Shown: positions 36,903 through 48,292 of the stretch, in pieces
How the letters are laid out: every line of letters starts with the position of its first letter
How positions within the stretch are numbered: the stretch's first letter is position 1
Assembly: GCF_026427595.1 (NCBI RefSeq)
Contig: NZ_CP101527.1
Location: 3,026,001-3,090,000 of the forward strand
Length of the DNA: 64,000 bases
Direction: 5' to 3'
Source of the DNA: Alkalimarinus sediminis
GTDB lineage: Bacteria; Pseudomonadota; Gammaproteobacteria; Pseudomonadales; Oleiphilaceae
Program-made: the position numbers and the translations under genes
Notes under the pieces: model-generated
Seen by the model: only the letters and a program-made list of their open reading frames with translations
Told to the model about the DNA's origin: nothing
Databases searched by the model: none

Positions 36903-37988
36903 TTATTTATAAACTCGCGCACCGTTACGCACAAAAGGAGGCATTACCACCTTCACGGGTTGTAGTTTTTTACGCATCTCAACAGCGCAGCTATCACCTG
37001 TTGCAGCAGGCACTCGAGCTAAAGCCACTGAGTAGCCAAGTGTTGGAGAGAATGTTCCACTGGTAATTTCACCTTCACCCAGTCCTTCAACAACCACTTT
37101 CTGGTGAGCACGTAATACACCACGCTCTTCTAGCACTAGTCCAACCAACTTACTTTTAACACCTTCAGCTTTTTCTGCTTCTAGTGCGGCTCGGCCAATA
37201 AAATCTCGCTCTGAGGGCTGCCATGCGATAGTCCAACCCATATTTGCCTGCAGCGGGCTAATACTCTCATCCATATCGGAGCCATATAGGTTCATGCCGG
37301 CTTCAAGTCGCAGCGTGTCTCGTGCGCCTAATCCACAAGGCTTTACGCCTGCCTCTTGTAACTGCTGCCAGAATGTTACGACCTCTGCCTCGGGCACTAT
37401 AATTTCTAAGCCATCCTCTCCCGTATAACCAGTGCGACACAGCATCCAGCCAGCAGACTCTAAGCCTTGGAACACTTTAAGAGACGAAATAGCCTCAGCC
37501 TTTTCACCTGCCAATACTTGCATCGTTTTAGCAATGGCCTCTGGCCCTTGAACTGCAACCATGGCCAGTTCTGGTCGCTCTGTAAGCTCGATATCAAAGC
37601 CTGCAGATTGCTTTTCCATCCAGGCAAGGTCTTTTTCTCGAGTGCCGCAGTTGACCACTAAACGGTAGCCTTCAGGCATGTTGTAAACAATTAAGTCATC
37701 AATAACGCCGCCCTGCTCATTCAGCATACCGCTATAGAGCGCTTTACCAATATCTTTTAGCTTATCAACATCATTGGCCAACAAATACTGCAAGTAGCGC
37801 TTCGCATCACTACCTACGAGATCAACAATGGTCATATGAGAAACATCAAACATCCCACTTGCCTTACGGACGACATGGTGTTCTTCAAGCTGAGAGCCAT
37901 AATGAATAGGCATATCCCAACCACCAAAGTCGACGATTTTTCCGCCACAGGCCACATGAGTGTCATAAAGTGCGGTTTTATTTCCCAT
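36903..37988 (-). CDS. gcvT: Aminomethyltransferase (glycine cleavage T protein)
   Basis: GcvT transfers the methylene carbon from the lipoyl arm to tetrahydrofolate, releasing ammonia. The 361-residue protein has the folate-binding features GMFDVSHM near residue 42, the [12 protein letters not shown] segment near 184, and [14 protein letters not shown] near 222. It is first gene of the gcvT-gcvH-gcvPA-gcvPB series; the 305-base leader shows no glycine riboswitch that I can recognise. Confidence 0.96.
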   Translation of the reverse strand: MGNKTALYDTHVACGGKIVDFGGWDMPIHYGSQLEEHHVVRKASGMFDVSHMTIVDLVGSDAKRYLQYLLANDVDKLKDIGKALYSGMLNEQGGVIDDLIVYNMPEGYRLVVNCGTREKDLAWMEKQSAGFDIELTERPELAMVAVQGPEAIAKTMQVLAGEKAEAISSLKVFQGLESAGWMLCRTGYTGEDGLEIIVPEAEVVTFWQQLQEAGVKPCGLGARDTLRLEAGMNLYGSDMDESISPLQANMGWTIAWQPSERDFIGRAALEAEKAEGVKSKLVGLVLEERGVLRAHQKVVVEGLGEGEITSGTFSPTLGYSVALARVPAATGDSCAVEMRKKLQPVKVVMPPFVRNGARVYK

Positions 37989-38293
37989 AACTAAGCCTTT
38001 TGCTAATTATCGAATATTGATAAATCAAAAAATGACATTTTATCACATATAGAGAGCTGTCATTCATGAAAATGTGTCCAACATTTAACGGCGCTTATAA
38101 TACCTGAGTTGACGCTCGCAATGAATAGCAAAAATATTCAACCCGTTTCGTCACTAGAACCTTTTAGTTCTATCATCCTATAGTTCTATCATCTTATAGT
38201 TCTATCTATATTCGTATAGGTCGCTTAACCGTTTCTTGCCATTGCAGGTGGCTACATACAAACGAAACTCATCAACTAGGCCGACCGGCTTGA
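37989..38293. other. Spacer of 305 bases between yqiA and gcvT
   Basis: Both neighbours run leftwards. The spacer should hold the gcvT promoter. It contains the 16-base tandem repeat listed separately and otherwise AT-rich sequence; no coding frame or RNA gene is seen. Confidence 0.6.
38165..38207. repeat. 16-base tandem repeat, nearly three copies
   Basis: TAGTTCTATCATCCTA-type units begin at 38165, 38181 and 38197, the third truncated to ten bases. TAGAAC just upstream can pair with the repeated GTTCTA. Three equally spaced sites over 32 bases could also be protein-binding sites for the gcv promoter region. Confidence 0.65.
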
Positions 38294-38935
38294 CTAACAA
38301 GCAGAGCGATTAGGTATCTGTAAGAAAGACATAATGGCGGGGATTACTGCATTAAAGTCACTATATTCATGGCTCCCGCCTGACTGAATCCATGCGGGAG
38401 AGCGCTTGAGTTTAAGCAACGCCTCTCGGTAATCTAGAGTTTGATCGGCGGTTTGAGTCAACAGCAACAGGTTTTCTGGCCTTGAAATTAAGCCGATATC
38501 CATCGCCAGCAGTTCATCCATATGCTTATTTGTTAAGCTATAGTGCTCGCCGCTATATAAGTTTTGGTTTTCACCAAGATAGTCAATCAACAACTCATAA
38601 GGCTTAACCGCAGGGTTAATCAATGCTGCTTTGAGACCATACTTTTCGGCAAAGTAAACCCCGTAATAGCCTCCTAATGAACTACCTATGAGTGCTACGG
38701 GGCCTCGCTCCAGTTGAGCCTCTATCAGCACCGATATAGCAGTTTCGACTTCTGCGGGCGAGAAAGACAGTCGAGGAATAATGTAATCGCAATTGTACGC
38801 AGCACTTTCAAGGTAGGTTTTAAGAAACTGCGCTTTATGAGATTCAGGCGAACTGTTAAAGCCATGAAGATAGATTAAGGTTGTGTGAGCACACGACTGC
38901 GGTTTAGACGCTAGAGGGGGGCGTTCGTCAAACAA
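38294..38935 (-). CDS. yqiA: YqiA-family esterase (alpha/beta hydrolase)
   Basis: This 213-residue hydrolase has the motif YLHGFNSSPES near residue 22, the nucleophile elbow GSSLGGYYG near 84 and a C-terminal histidine in GGSHEYSDF near 188. E. coli YqiA has esterase activity on small acyl esters; its physiological substrate is not known. It follows cpdA by five bases. In E. coli the next gene is parE, but here the gcv genes follow. Confidence 0.92.
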   Translation of the reverse strand: MFDERPPLASKPQSCAHTTLIYLHGFNSSPESHKAQFLKTYLESAAYNCDYIIPRLSFSPAEVETAISVLIEAQLERGPVALIGSSLGGYYGVYFAEKYGLKAALINPAVKPYELLIDYLGENQNLYSGEHYSLTNKHMDELLAMDIGLISRPENLLLLTQTADQTLDYREALLKLKRSPAWIQSGGSHEYSDFNAVIPAIMSFLQIPNRSAC

Positions 38936-38940
38936 ACCTC

Positions 38941-39804
38941 TTAATACCCCTTGCTGTTATAATCTACCTGAAACTCAATGTGGTCAGCACGCTCAACACC
39001 TGTATCTATCGAGCCATCAGCATTTAGTTGTAACCACCGGTAACCGGGAGCAAGATTATCGATGGCAAACGACTCGGAGTTAGGCAAAAACTGCACACAG
39101 GTCGAAGGGGTTGCCAATAATCTGACATCCTCTCTCATTGAGTCTACTTCTTGGTGGATATGACCCCAGAGCAAACACCTTACATTAGAGTGCTTGTCGA
39201 TAATTTCTAATAATTGCTCTCTGTTTTTCAGCCCTATGGCATCTAGCCATTTGCAGTCTATATCGACTGGGTGATGATGAAAACTCACCAAGCTATGCAG
39301 GTCAGGCCTTGCAGCAAGAGCTTCGTCAAGCAGCGTTAACTCTTCATCTGACAAATGACCATGTACCTTTCCGTCGAGCAACGAATCTAAGAAAATAAAC
39401 TGCCACGCCCCCATTCGTACAACTTTTTCAAGTGCACCACTACCCTGAGCCACGCCTCTCATTGCTTCTCGGTTATCATGATTACCTGTAAACCAAAATA
39501 CTGGGCAACCAAATCTGTTGACCTTCTCTTCAAAGCATTGGTATGCCTCGATCGAGCCATCTTGAGCAAGGTCTCCTGTAGCCAATAAAGCATCAGGCGT
39601 GGCGTGGTTACGTTTGATGAGATTAAGCACTGCATCAAGACTGGCGCGAGTATTCATACCCAACAGTTTGCCGTCTTCTTCTTTACGCAGGTGTGGGTCT
39701 GTTATCTGTACAATAAACAAGGCCTCATCAGACTGTCCCCCATCTAATGCAGATTGTTTATCGGTGCTCTCTTTGTCAGCACTCTCTTCGTCGGCAATAT
39801 CCAT
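38941..39804 (-). CDS. cpdA: 3',5'-cyclic-AMP phosphodiesterase CpdA
   Basis: CpdA hydrolyses cAMP and so tunes CRP/Vfr signalling. The 287-residue class III enzyme has the calcineurin-type metal motifs: ITDPHLR near residue 33, GDLAQDGS near 77, GNHDNRE near 107, FHHHP near 175 and GHIHQE near 214. A 27-residue acidic tail precedes the fold and is absent from shorter relatives. The gene lies in the conserved nudF-yqiB-cpdA-yqiA order. Confidence 0.94.
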   Translation of the reverse strand: MDIADEESADKESTDKQSALDGGQSDEALFIVQITDPHLRKEEDGKLLGMNTRASLDAVLNLIKRNHATPDALLATGDLAQDGSIEAYQCFEEKVNRFGCPVFWFTGNHDNREAMRGVAQGSGALEKVVRMGAWQFIFLDSLLDGKVHGHLSDEELTLLDEALAARPDLHSLVSFHHHPVDIDCKWLDAIGLKNREQLLEIIDKHSNVRCLLWGHIHQEVDSMREDVRLLATPSTCVQFLPNSESFAIDNLAPGYRWLQLNADGSIDTGVERADHIEFQVDYNSKGY

Positions 39805-39959
39805 ACCTTGGTTCAGCCTCCCCTAAAAAACCTAATACCTGATGCGCTGTTATTCTTATTAGTGATCTTATTTTTTTGTGATCGCGCCGGCATTTGTAAG
39901 TATGATGTGATTTGAAGCATAACTCTATAAATTGCGACTCGACTTTTCCAGTCTGGTAT

Positions 39960-40415
39960 TCACATTTTGTTGGTCAGGTCGCAAATTGCATGCCCAAACT
40001 TTAGACAATAGTCTAACCATTCCGCTAAAAAGGCATTAATTTGGATTTTTTCATCGGGGTGGTGCATAAATCGATTAGGGTAATCGTTTACACCTTGAAT
40101 CCGTCTATGGCGGCAGCAGCTAATCACTTCAGCCATCCCCACATCATGATAGAGTCTAACGGTCATCTGTGGATTATTAAGCCACTTGCCTGAGTTACGC
40201 ACTTGCTCTAAGTAAACGGTATCTGTGTACTTACAGGCCTCGATCAGTTTGATACGAACCTGACCAAAGTATTGCGAGCCTGACGAAAGCTGAAACTCTA
40301 CCGTTTTACTGTCATCAAATTCTCGAGGAATCAGCTTTACCAGACGCAAATAGTTACCGTCACCTAGCGCACCCAAGCGAGAGATATCCGGTACATAGCG
40401 GCGCTTAGCCGTCAT
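39960..40415 (-). CDS. yqiB: DUF1249 protein (YqiB)
   Basis: This 151-residue protein of the YqiB family begins KRRYVPDISRLGALGDGNYL and contains DVGMAEVISCCRHRRI near residue 95 and a short C-terminal helix. No function is established. It keeps its conserved place between nudF and cpdA, which is the main clue that it belongs to the same transcript. Confidence 0.9.
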   Translation of the reverse strand: MTAKRRYVPDISRLGALGDGNYLRLVKLIPREFDDSKTVEFQLSSGSQYFGQVRIKLIEACKYTDTVYLEQVRNSGKWLNNPQMTVRLYHDVGMAEVISCCRHRRIQGVNDYPNRFMHHPDEKIQINAFLAEWLDYCLKFGHAICDLTNKM

Positions 40416-40466
40416 ATGTTCCTCGCAAGTCGTTTATTTGACGTTTAATAAGCAACTCTGTCAGCC

Positions 40467-41093
40467 TCATTGTTTAGACCAGTCTCGCCTTAATATAGCA
40501 TGATTCAACTGTAACCATTGCAGGGCAATAATAGAGGCGGCATTGTTGATTCGCCCAGTAGCTACGTATTCAAACGCTTCACTAGCCTGAACCACATGAA
40601 CTTTAATATCTTCCCCCTCATGCTCCAACCCATGAATACCATGAGCGGTTGACGCATCAACCTGCCCACAGTATAAGTGGATTTTCTCATTGGTCCCGCC
40701 AGGGGAGACTAGGTATTGGCAGATGGGTCTCAGCTCCCCTAGCTCGATACTCGCCTCTTCAATCGCCTCTCGTCGACCCACTGCTTCGGGAGTTTCTCCC
40801 GCATCATTAATCCCCGCAACCAGCTCCAGCAACCAAGGACTCTGATTATGCCCTAATGCACCCACCCGAAACTGTTCAAGTAAAACCACTTGGTCGGTAT
40901 CGGCATCATAAGGCAAGACACAGGTGGCATCTTCGCGCACAAACACTTCTCGCTGTAATTCCGGCCCCCAACCACCTTTAAACAGTCGATGGGATAAGCG
41001 ATAACGATCGATCTTAAAAAAGCCGTCAAAAGCCCTATCGTTAGATAGCACCTCTACGTCCGACGTTGAAAACTGCTGTTTAATCTCTTTCAT
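40467..41093 (-). CDS. nudF: ADP-ribose pyrophosphatase (Nudix)
   Basis: NudF cleaves ADP-ribose to AMP and ribose 5-phosphate. The 208-residue protein has the fold of the family and a Nudix box GINDAGETPEAVG followed by RREAIEEASIE (about residues 92-115). The usual EEAG glycine of the box is serine here; the catalytic glutamates are kept, so activity is probably retained. In E. coli this gene is also divergent from tolC; here thiC is inserted between them. Confidence 0.92.
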   Translation of the reverse strand: MKEIKQQFSTSDVEVLSNDRAFDGFFKIDRYRLSHRLFKGGWGPELQREVFVREDATCVLPYDADTDQVVLLEQFRVGALGHNQSPWLLELVAGINDAGETPEAVGRREAIEEASIELGELRPICQYLVSPGGTNEKIHLYCGQVDASTAHGIHGLEHEGEDIKVHVVQASEAFEYVATGRINNAASIIALQWLQLNHAILRRDWSKQ

Positions 41094-41115
41094 TCGTTAC
41101 CGCAAACCTCGCTAC

Positions 41116-43161
<2,046 letters not shown>

Positions 43162-43325
43162 CGGATCAAGTGTAGAGATATAACGCAAAATTGTCCATAA
43201 TGCTGCTAGAATCAAGAAAGATAGAATTTTCACCTTATAAACATAGACTTCACGGCGTTCAGCAGCCGCATCCACAGATTGGATCGCTGCGCTCAATAGA
43301 CATGGACGAGAATACAGGAATTTCA

Positions 43326-44660
43326 ATGAAACACACAAAACAGCTCCTTGCCACGACCATCAGCACCATACTTGCATCCTCTTCGGTTTTTGCCGTAGAC
43401 CTTGTAACTGTTTACGAACAAGCCGTTCAGTATGACTCCAATATCGCGGCCTCAAGAGCGGCTTATCAGGCAGAACAAGAAGGTGCTTACCAGGCTCGAG
43501 CGGTCTTGCTACCTAACATTACCGCAAACGCCAATGCAGGCCATACAGATCAAGAGTTTGATAACCGCCCCGTTCTTGACGATAGCTACAAGACTTCTGG
43601 GTACGGAGTATCGTTGACTCAACCTATTTTCAGAGCTGACGCTTGGTTCAACTATCAATCTAGCCAGTACAACAGTAAAAGAGCTGAAGCAGACTTCTCG
43701 AAAGCTCAACAAGATCTCATCTTAACGACCGCCACCGCTTATTTTGGAGTTCTCAGAGCAGAAGAGAACCTGGCAACCGCTATCGCCGCTGAAGCTGCGT
43801 TTAAACGTCAGTGGGAGCAAGCAAAAGAGCGATTTGATGTTGGTCTGATTGCGATTACTGAAGTGCATGAGTCAAGAGCCTCCTACGACTCGATCAAGAC
43901 TTCCAGAATCAGAAGCGAAGGCGACCTGCAAATTGCACAAGAAACACTCTCGCGCCTAACGGGTGTTGTATATGATGAGGTTAACGGGTTAAGCGAAGGC
44001 TTTCCTATCACTACTCCATCTCCTAACAACGCTGATGAGTGGGTTAATACCGCTTACGAGCAGAACTGGTCTATCAAATCTGCCGAGTTTGCACTGCAAG
44101 CATTAGATGAGCAGCTGAAAACAGAGAAATCAGGACACTACCCAACGCTTGATTTATCAGCCAATTATGCGGTTAATGACTTTGATGGCGCAGCGCCACC
44201 GGATAACACAAACGATGGAGCGAGTGTTTCTTTAGTATTCCAACTTCCACTTTACCAAGGTGGTGGTACATCAGCGAGCGTTCGTCGCTCACGCTTTTTA
44301 GTTGAGCAGTCTCGTCAGGTGCTTGAAACCACTCGCCGAAACGTAAAACTTGATACCCGCAGCCTCTATACTGCGATTAAAACCGATATTGATACCGTTG
44401 CTTCGCAAAAGCAAAATATTATTTCTCGTGAAAGTGCTCTAGAAGCCACCCGCGCAGGTTACAGTGTAGGTACACGAAACATTGTTGAAGTATTGGACGC
44501 AGAACGAAACTACTTTGTAGCATTAAGAGATTACGCGAATGCGCGATTTGATTATGTTATTGATAGTCTCTCCATCAAACAGGCCGCCGGAACCCTTAGC
44601 CCACAAGACCTGATTGATTTGAACAAGTGGTTGCAGGCAGCGAGATCACCGCAGCAGTAA
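43326..44660 (+). CDS. tolC: TolC-family outer-membrane efflux/secretion channel
   Basis: TolC forms the trimeric outer-membrane and periplasmic exit duct for efflux pumps and type I secretion. From ATG 43326, behind AGGAA, the protein has a 23-residue signal peptide ending SSVFA, then the two OEP repeats with long helices (about 30-220 and 230-430) and beta segments such as PQDLIDLN at the end. The length of 444 residues is typical. It is divergent from thiC and convergent with waaA. Confidence 0.95.
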   Translation: MKHTKQLLATTISTILASSSVFAVDLVTVYEQAVQYDSNIAASRAAYQAEQEGAYQARAVLLPNITANANAGHTDQEFDNRPVLDDSYKTSGYGVSLTQPIFRADAWFNYQSSQYNSKRAEADFSKAQQDLILTTATAYFGVLRAEENLATAIAAEAAFKRQWEQAKERFDVGLIAITEVHESRASYDSIKTSRIRSEGDLQIAQETLSRLTGVVYDEVNGLSEGFPITTPSPNNADEWVNTAYEQNWSIKSAEFALQALDEQLKTEKSGHYPTLDLSANYAVNDFDGAAPPDNTNDGASVSLVFQLPLYQGGGTSASVRRSRFLVEQSRQVLETTRRNVKLDTRSLYTAIKTDIDTVASQKQNIISRESALEATRAGYSVGTRNIVEVLDAERNYFVALRDYANARFDYVIDSLSIKQAAGTLSPQDLIDLNKWLQAARSPQQ

Positions 44661-44664
44661 CAAT

Positions 44665-44722
44665 TATAGGGTGCGCCATGCGCACCGCTTTATATCTTTC
44701 GGTGCGCATGGCGCACCCTATA
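44665..44722. repeat. REP/BIME-like inverted pair of palindromes between tolC and waaA
   Basis: The arms 44665-44687 and 44700-44722 (TATAGGGTGCGCC and on) are perfect 23-base inverted copies around a 12-base loop. Each arm is itself a palindrome (GGTGCGC-CAT-GCGCACC) preceded by ATAG, the layout of REP elements moved by RAYT transposases. It begins four bases after the tolC stop, and the right arm encodes most of the last residues of waaA. It probably also ends or protects both mRNAs. Confidence 0.75.
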
Positions 44723-45988
44723 CTCCTGTAACTCATAATCAATTTCATTCAGTAATCGTTCCAGTGCACCTCGATTCGCTTCGACTACTGAGCTAGCCGC
44801 TAATCCGACGTCCTCCCTATATACTTCATCCTCAAAAAACTCCCCCACCCGCTCAGCCAGCAATTCAGCAGAGCCAACAAACTTAAGCCCACCCGCAGCA
44901 GATAGTTCGTGACAGATAGCCTCAAAATTAAACACATGCGGCCCCATAATGACCGGCATTTTTAGTGCCGCAGGCTCAAGTGGGTTATGCCCCCCACTTT
45001 CAATTAAACTGCCGCCAACAAACGCCACATCAGCAGCACCATAAAATAGCATTAATTCACCCATGGTATCGGCCAGCAACACCTGCACAGTTTCATCGAG
45101 CAAATCATTTGCGCTACGCTTTGCTGTTTTGTAACCAGCACTGCTGCAAAGCTGATAAACACTTTTAAAGCGCTCAGGGTGGCGAGGCACGATAATTAAC
45201 AGCGCATTAGGCCACTGTTTTAATAGTTTTTTATGCACGTCCAATGCAGGTTGGTCTTCACCTTGATGAGTGCTCGCTGCAATCCAAACAGGGCGAGTCA
45301 CTCCCCACTGCTCCCTTAATTTCTGACTTTTACCCTCAAGGCTAGGGTCAATAGAAAAATCAAACTTAATACTGCCAGACACTACAACACTAGCGTCATC
45401 TGCGCCCGCTAATTTAAAACGCTCTGCATCAGCAGCATTTTGAGCCACAATACGGCTCAGCGCCTGCAACATTGGCTGAGCAATAAAGCGAACACGTTGA
45501 TAGCCACGAGCAGATCGCTCAGACAGTCTCGCATTGGCAAGAATAACCGGAATACCGGAGCGCGCTGTATAATGCACAATATTAGGCCAAAGCTCTGTTT
45601 CCATAATGATGAGCGTCTCAGGCTTGACCTTTCTGAGAAAGCGTTTAACCGAACCAGGCAAGTCGTAAGGGGCATATACATGAAAAACCGAATCACCAAA
45701 TAGCGCCCGAACACGTTCTGAACCCGTAGGCGTCATGGTCGTTACCACAATATCCCTATCGGGGTATCGCTGCTGCAATGACTTTATTAAAGGTGCCGCT
45801 GCGATGGTTTCCCCCACCGACACGGCATGAACCCAAATAGGCTTGTTTAATGGTCGAGATGGGAAGAAAGCAAAACGTTCCAACCAACGCGCAGCGTATG
45901 CGGGAGCCTTCCAGGCTCGGTATAAAAGCCTAAGCAATATAAACGGTGTGATCAGATAAAAAATTAAAGAATATAGATACCGAGCCAT
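44690..45988 (-). CDS. waaA: Kdo transferase (lipid A, WaaA/KdtA)
   Basis: WaaA adds Kdo to lipid IVA at the inner membrane, founding the LPS inner core. The 432-residue GT30 enzyme has an N-terminal membrane anchor (about 1-22), WVHAVSVGETIAAAPL near 53, METELWPN near 125, and the C-terminal donor site GGHNPLEPAA near 310. It starts at ATG 45988. The last nine residues (YRVRHAHRKI region) are encoded by the palindromic repeat, so the native C terminus appears to have been replaced or extended by it. Confidence 0.95.
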   Translation of the reverse strand: MARYLYSLIFYLITPFILLRLLYRAWKAPAYAARWLERFAFFPSRPLNKPIWVHAVSVGETIAAAPLIKSLQQRYPDRDIVVTTMTPTGSERVRALFGDSVFHVYAPYDLPGSVKRFLRKVKPETLIIMETELWPNIVHYTARSGIPVILANARLSERSARGYQRVRFIAQPMLQALSRIVAQNAADAERFKLAGADDASVVVSGSIKFDFSIDPSLEGKSQKLREQWGVTRPVWIAASTHQGEDQPALDVHKKLLKQWPNALLIIVPRHPERFKSVYQLCSSAGYKTAKRSANDLLDETVQVLLADTMGELMLFYGAADVAFVGGSLIESGGHNPLEPAALKMPVIMGPHVFNFEAICHELSAAGGLKFVGSAELLAERVGEFFEDEVYREDVGLAASSVVEANRGALERLLNEIDYELQEYRVRHAHRKI

Positions 45989-46146
45989 TATCAATCCACG
46001 AAAATCATATATGCGGTAAAAACATCACAAAAGAAGACAACGATATTATCATGACGCTAGAGTTAAAAGCTAAGAATCAGTAGAATCACTCTATAACGTT
46101 CACCATACATCCCAATCAAATGGTCGTCTTACCGAGATAAAGAAAC

Positions 46147-47142
46147 ATGTCTAAAACGAAACTCCCCGGACAAGACGCACAATCATCGACACCTTTGAAT
46201 ATCTGGATAGTCACAGACGGTAAGCCAGGGCACCTGAATCAGCTAAAGGGCCTTTGTGAGCGAATCACAGCACACACCGATACAACTGAGCAGTGGATCT
46301 CGACCCAAGATACTCAAACACACTGGATAGACTGTTTGTTTCGACGCTATCGCCACACTTGCAGTCACCCAGCATCTCAACACAATCAAGCCCCAGATAT
46401 TGTTATTGGTGCAGGGCACAGCACACACAAAGAAGTGTTGGCGATTAAACGTCATTTCCGCTGTTTTTCAGTATTACTAATGAAACCGTCGCTACCGAAT
46501 CACTGGTTTGACGTCACCATTATTCCAGAGCATGACAATCCCACCCCGAATCAACAGACACTCATTACCAAGGGCGTCCTCAATACCATCAGCCCTATCA
46601 CAAGCCCTTCAGCACTCGAAGCAAACCAGCATAAAGGGCTAATATTGATAGGCGGCGACTCCAAACATTATCACTGGGATGCAGCAGAAATCGTCACACA
46701 AGTATTAAAACTAACGAAAGCCAATACTGACACCCGGTGGATACTAAGTGACTCTAGAAGAACCGGCACAGAGTTCATGTCGTTGCTAACACAGCAAAAG
46801 CCTGAGAACCTCCACCTAATCCCCCACACAAACACCCCTAATGGCTGGGTAAAAGAACAGATGGCACTAGCAGGAACCATTTGGGTGACTCCCGATAGCG
46901 TTTCGATGGTGTACGAAGCCATCACGTCAGGAGCTCCCGTCGGTTTGTTTAACATGACAGCAAAGAAAAATGGACGTATCGTTAAAGGGATTCAATCACT
47001 TGTAGATCAAGGCATTGCGTCTAAATTTACAACAGACAACCTGAAACGAAGCACTCCCGCATCAGCCACCCCATTATGGGAGTCTGAAAGAGCGGCAGTA
47101 TGGTTATTAGATCAGTACTCGGCATTTAAGAAAGTACACTGA
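46147..47142 (+). CDS. ELM1-family GT-B-like protein (first copy)
   Basis: This 331-residue protein of the 'mitochondrial fission ELM1' family (PF06258) has IWIVTDGKPGHLNQ at the start, IGGDSKHY near 170, WILSDSRRTG near 196 and the GT-B-like donor end TPDSVSMVYEAITSG near 253. Bacterial members usually sit in LPS or polysaccharide loci and look like glycosyltransferases, but I know of no proven reaction. It starts the rightward block after waaA. A second divergent copy is at 49129. Confidence 0.82.
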   Translation: MSKTKLPGQDAQSSTPLNIWIVTDGKPGHLNQLKGLCERITAHTDTTEQWISTQDTQTHWIDCLFRRYRHTCSHPASQHNQAPDIVIGAGHSTHKEVLAIKRHFRCFSVLLMKPSLPNHWFDVTIIPEHDNPTPNQQTLITKGVLNTISPITSPSALEANQHKGLILIGGDSKHYHWDAAEIVTQVLKLTKANTDTRWILSDSRRTGTEFMSLLTQQKPENLHLIPHTNTPNGWVKEQMALAGTIWVTPDSVSMVYEAITSGAPVGLFNMTAKKNGRIVKGIQSLVDQGIASKFTTDNLKRSTPASATPLWESERAAVWLLDQYSAFKKVH

Positions 47143-47171
47143 GATAAATCACTGCAAATGATGGACGTATA

Positions 47172-48284
47172 ATGAAAGTTCTACAGGTACTCCCAGGGCT
47201 CAATAGTGGCGGCGTCGAAAAAGGCACCCTCGAAATCGCCCAAGCACTGGTGCAGGCAGGCCACGATTCGACTGTATTGTCTGCAGGCGGACGACTGGTA
47301 GACCCCCTTGAAAAAGACGGTTCGCGACATGTCACTTGGGATATTGGTAGAAAGTCATTGTCAACGCTGTTTCAGGTCAGAAAGATTCGTCAATGGTTAA
47401 CCCAAGAACAGTTCGATGTTGTCCACGTACGCTCCCGAATGCCTGCCTGGGTCATTTGGCTAGCATGGAGGAAGATGCCCTCCGCTACCCGCCCGCGACT
47501 CGTCAGCACCATGCACGGCCTTCATTCAGTCAACCGCTATAGTGAGATTATGACCTGCGGTGAACGCGTGATTGTGGTCTCTAAGTCCGTAGAAAAATAC
47601 ATCATAGATAATTACCCTCGGACAGATCACAACAAACTGCGTTTAATCTATCGCGGAATTGACGCCAAGGACTTCCCCTATGGATACCAAGCAGACGCAT
47701 CTTGGAAGCAAGCATTTTTTGAGCAATATCCCTCTCTAAAAAATAGCCTTATTGTCACCCTACCTGGCCGAATGACACGCCTTAAAGGTCACCTTGGTTT
47801 TATAGAGATTATTAATAATCTTAAAAGCACAGGGCTTAACGTTAAGGGCTTAGTAGTTGGCGGTGAAGACCCCAAGCGCAAAGGTTATGCAGAAGAGGTC
47901 TACAAAACTGTTGCCGAGCACGATCTTAAAGATGATATTATTTTTGCTGGCCACCGCTCCGATATGAAGGAGCTTTACGCCATCTCAAATGTTATTCTCT
48001 CACTTTCAACCAAGCCTGAGTCATTTGGCCGTACCGTACTAGAACCTCTTAGTATGGGGGTCCCTGTTGTGGGCTATAATCACGGCGGTGTAGGGGAAAT
48101 TTTAACGGCATTATTCCCCGATGGTGCTGCAGAACTGAACAACATTAAACAAGTTCAAGATAAGGTTACCGCAATACTGCAAGGGCAGAACCAATCGGTA
48201 ATAGAAAACAAACTGTTTCTGCTGTCCGAAATGAAAGAAAAGACGCTTGCGCTTTACCAAGCGCTAACACAAGAAAAGAGATAA
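47172..48284 (+). CDS. GT4-family glycosyltransferase
   Basis: This 370-residue GT-B glycosyltransferase begins MKVLQVLPGLNSGGVEKGT, has a nucleotide-sugar site with PESFGRTVLEPLSMGVPVVG near residue 278 (the EX7E-type motif), and LPGRMTRLKGHLGFIE near 197. No membrane helix is seen. The acceptor and sugar cannot be inferred; LPS core is likely from context. It starts 29 bases after the first ELM1 gene. Confidence 0.9.
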   Translation: MKVLQVLPGLNSGGVEKGTLEIAQALVQAGHDSTVLSAGGRLVDPLEKDGSRHVTWDIGRKSLSTLFQVRKIRQWLTQEQFDVVHVRSRMPAWVIWLAWRKMPSATRPRLVSTMHGLHSVNRYSEIMTCGERVIVVSKSVEKYIIDNYPRTDHNKLRLIYRGIDAKDFPYGYQADASWKQAFFEQYPSLKNSLIVTLPGRMTRLKGHLGFIEIINNLKSTGLNVKGLVVGGEDPKRKGYAEEVYKTVAEHDLKDDIIFAGHRSDMKELYAISNVILSLSTKPESFGRTVLEPLSMGVPVVGYNHGGVGEILTALFPDGAAELNNIKQVQDKVTAILQGQNQSVIENKLFLLSEMKEKTLALYQALTQEKR

Positions 48285-48292
48285 TAAAAAGA

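Noticed and set aside
38165..38207. Short CRISPR-like array
   Set aside because: Units are directly adjacent 16-base copies without unique spacers, and no cas genes are present.
37989..38293. Glycine riboswitch upstream of gcvT
   Set aside because: The tandem aptamer core (GGGAGAG-type motifs) could not be found on the gcvT strand; the leader is AT-rich with a simple repeat.
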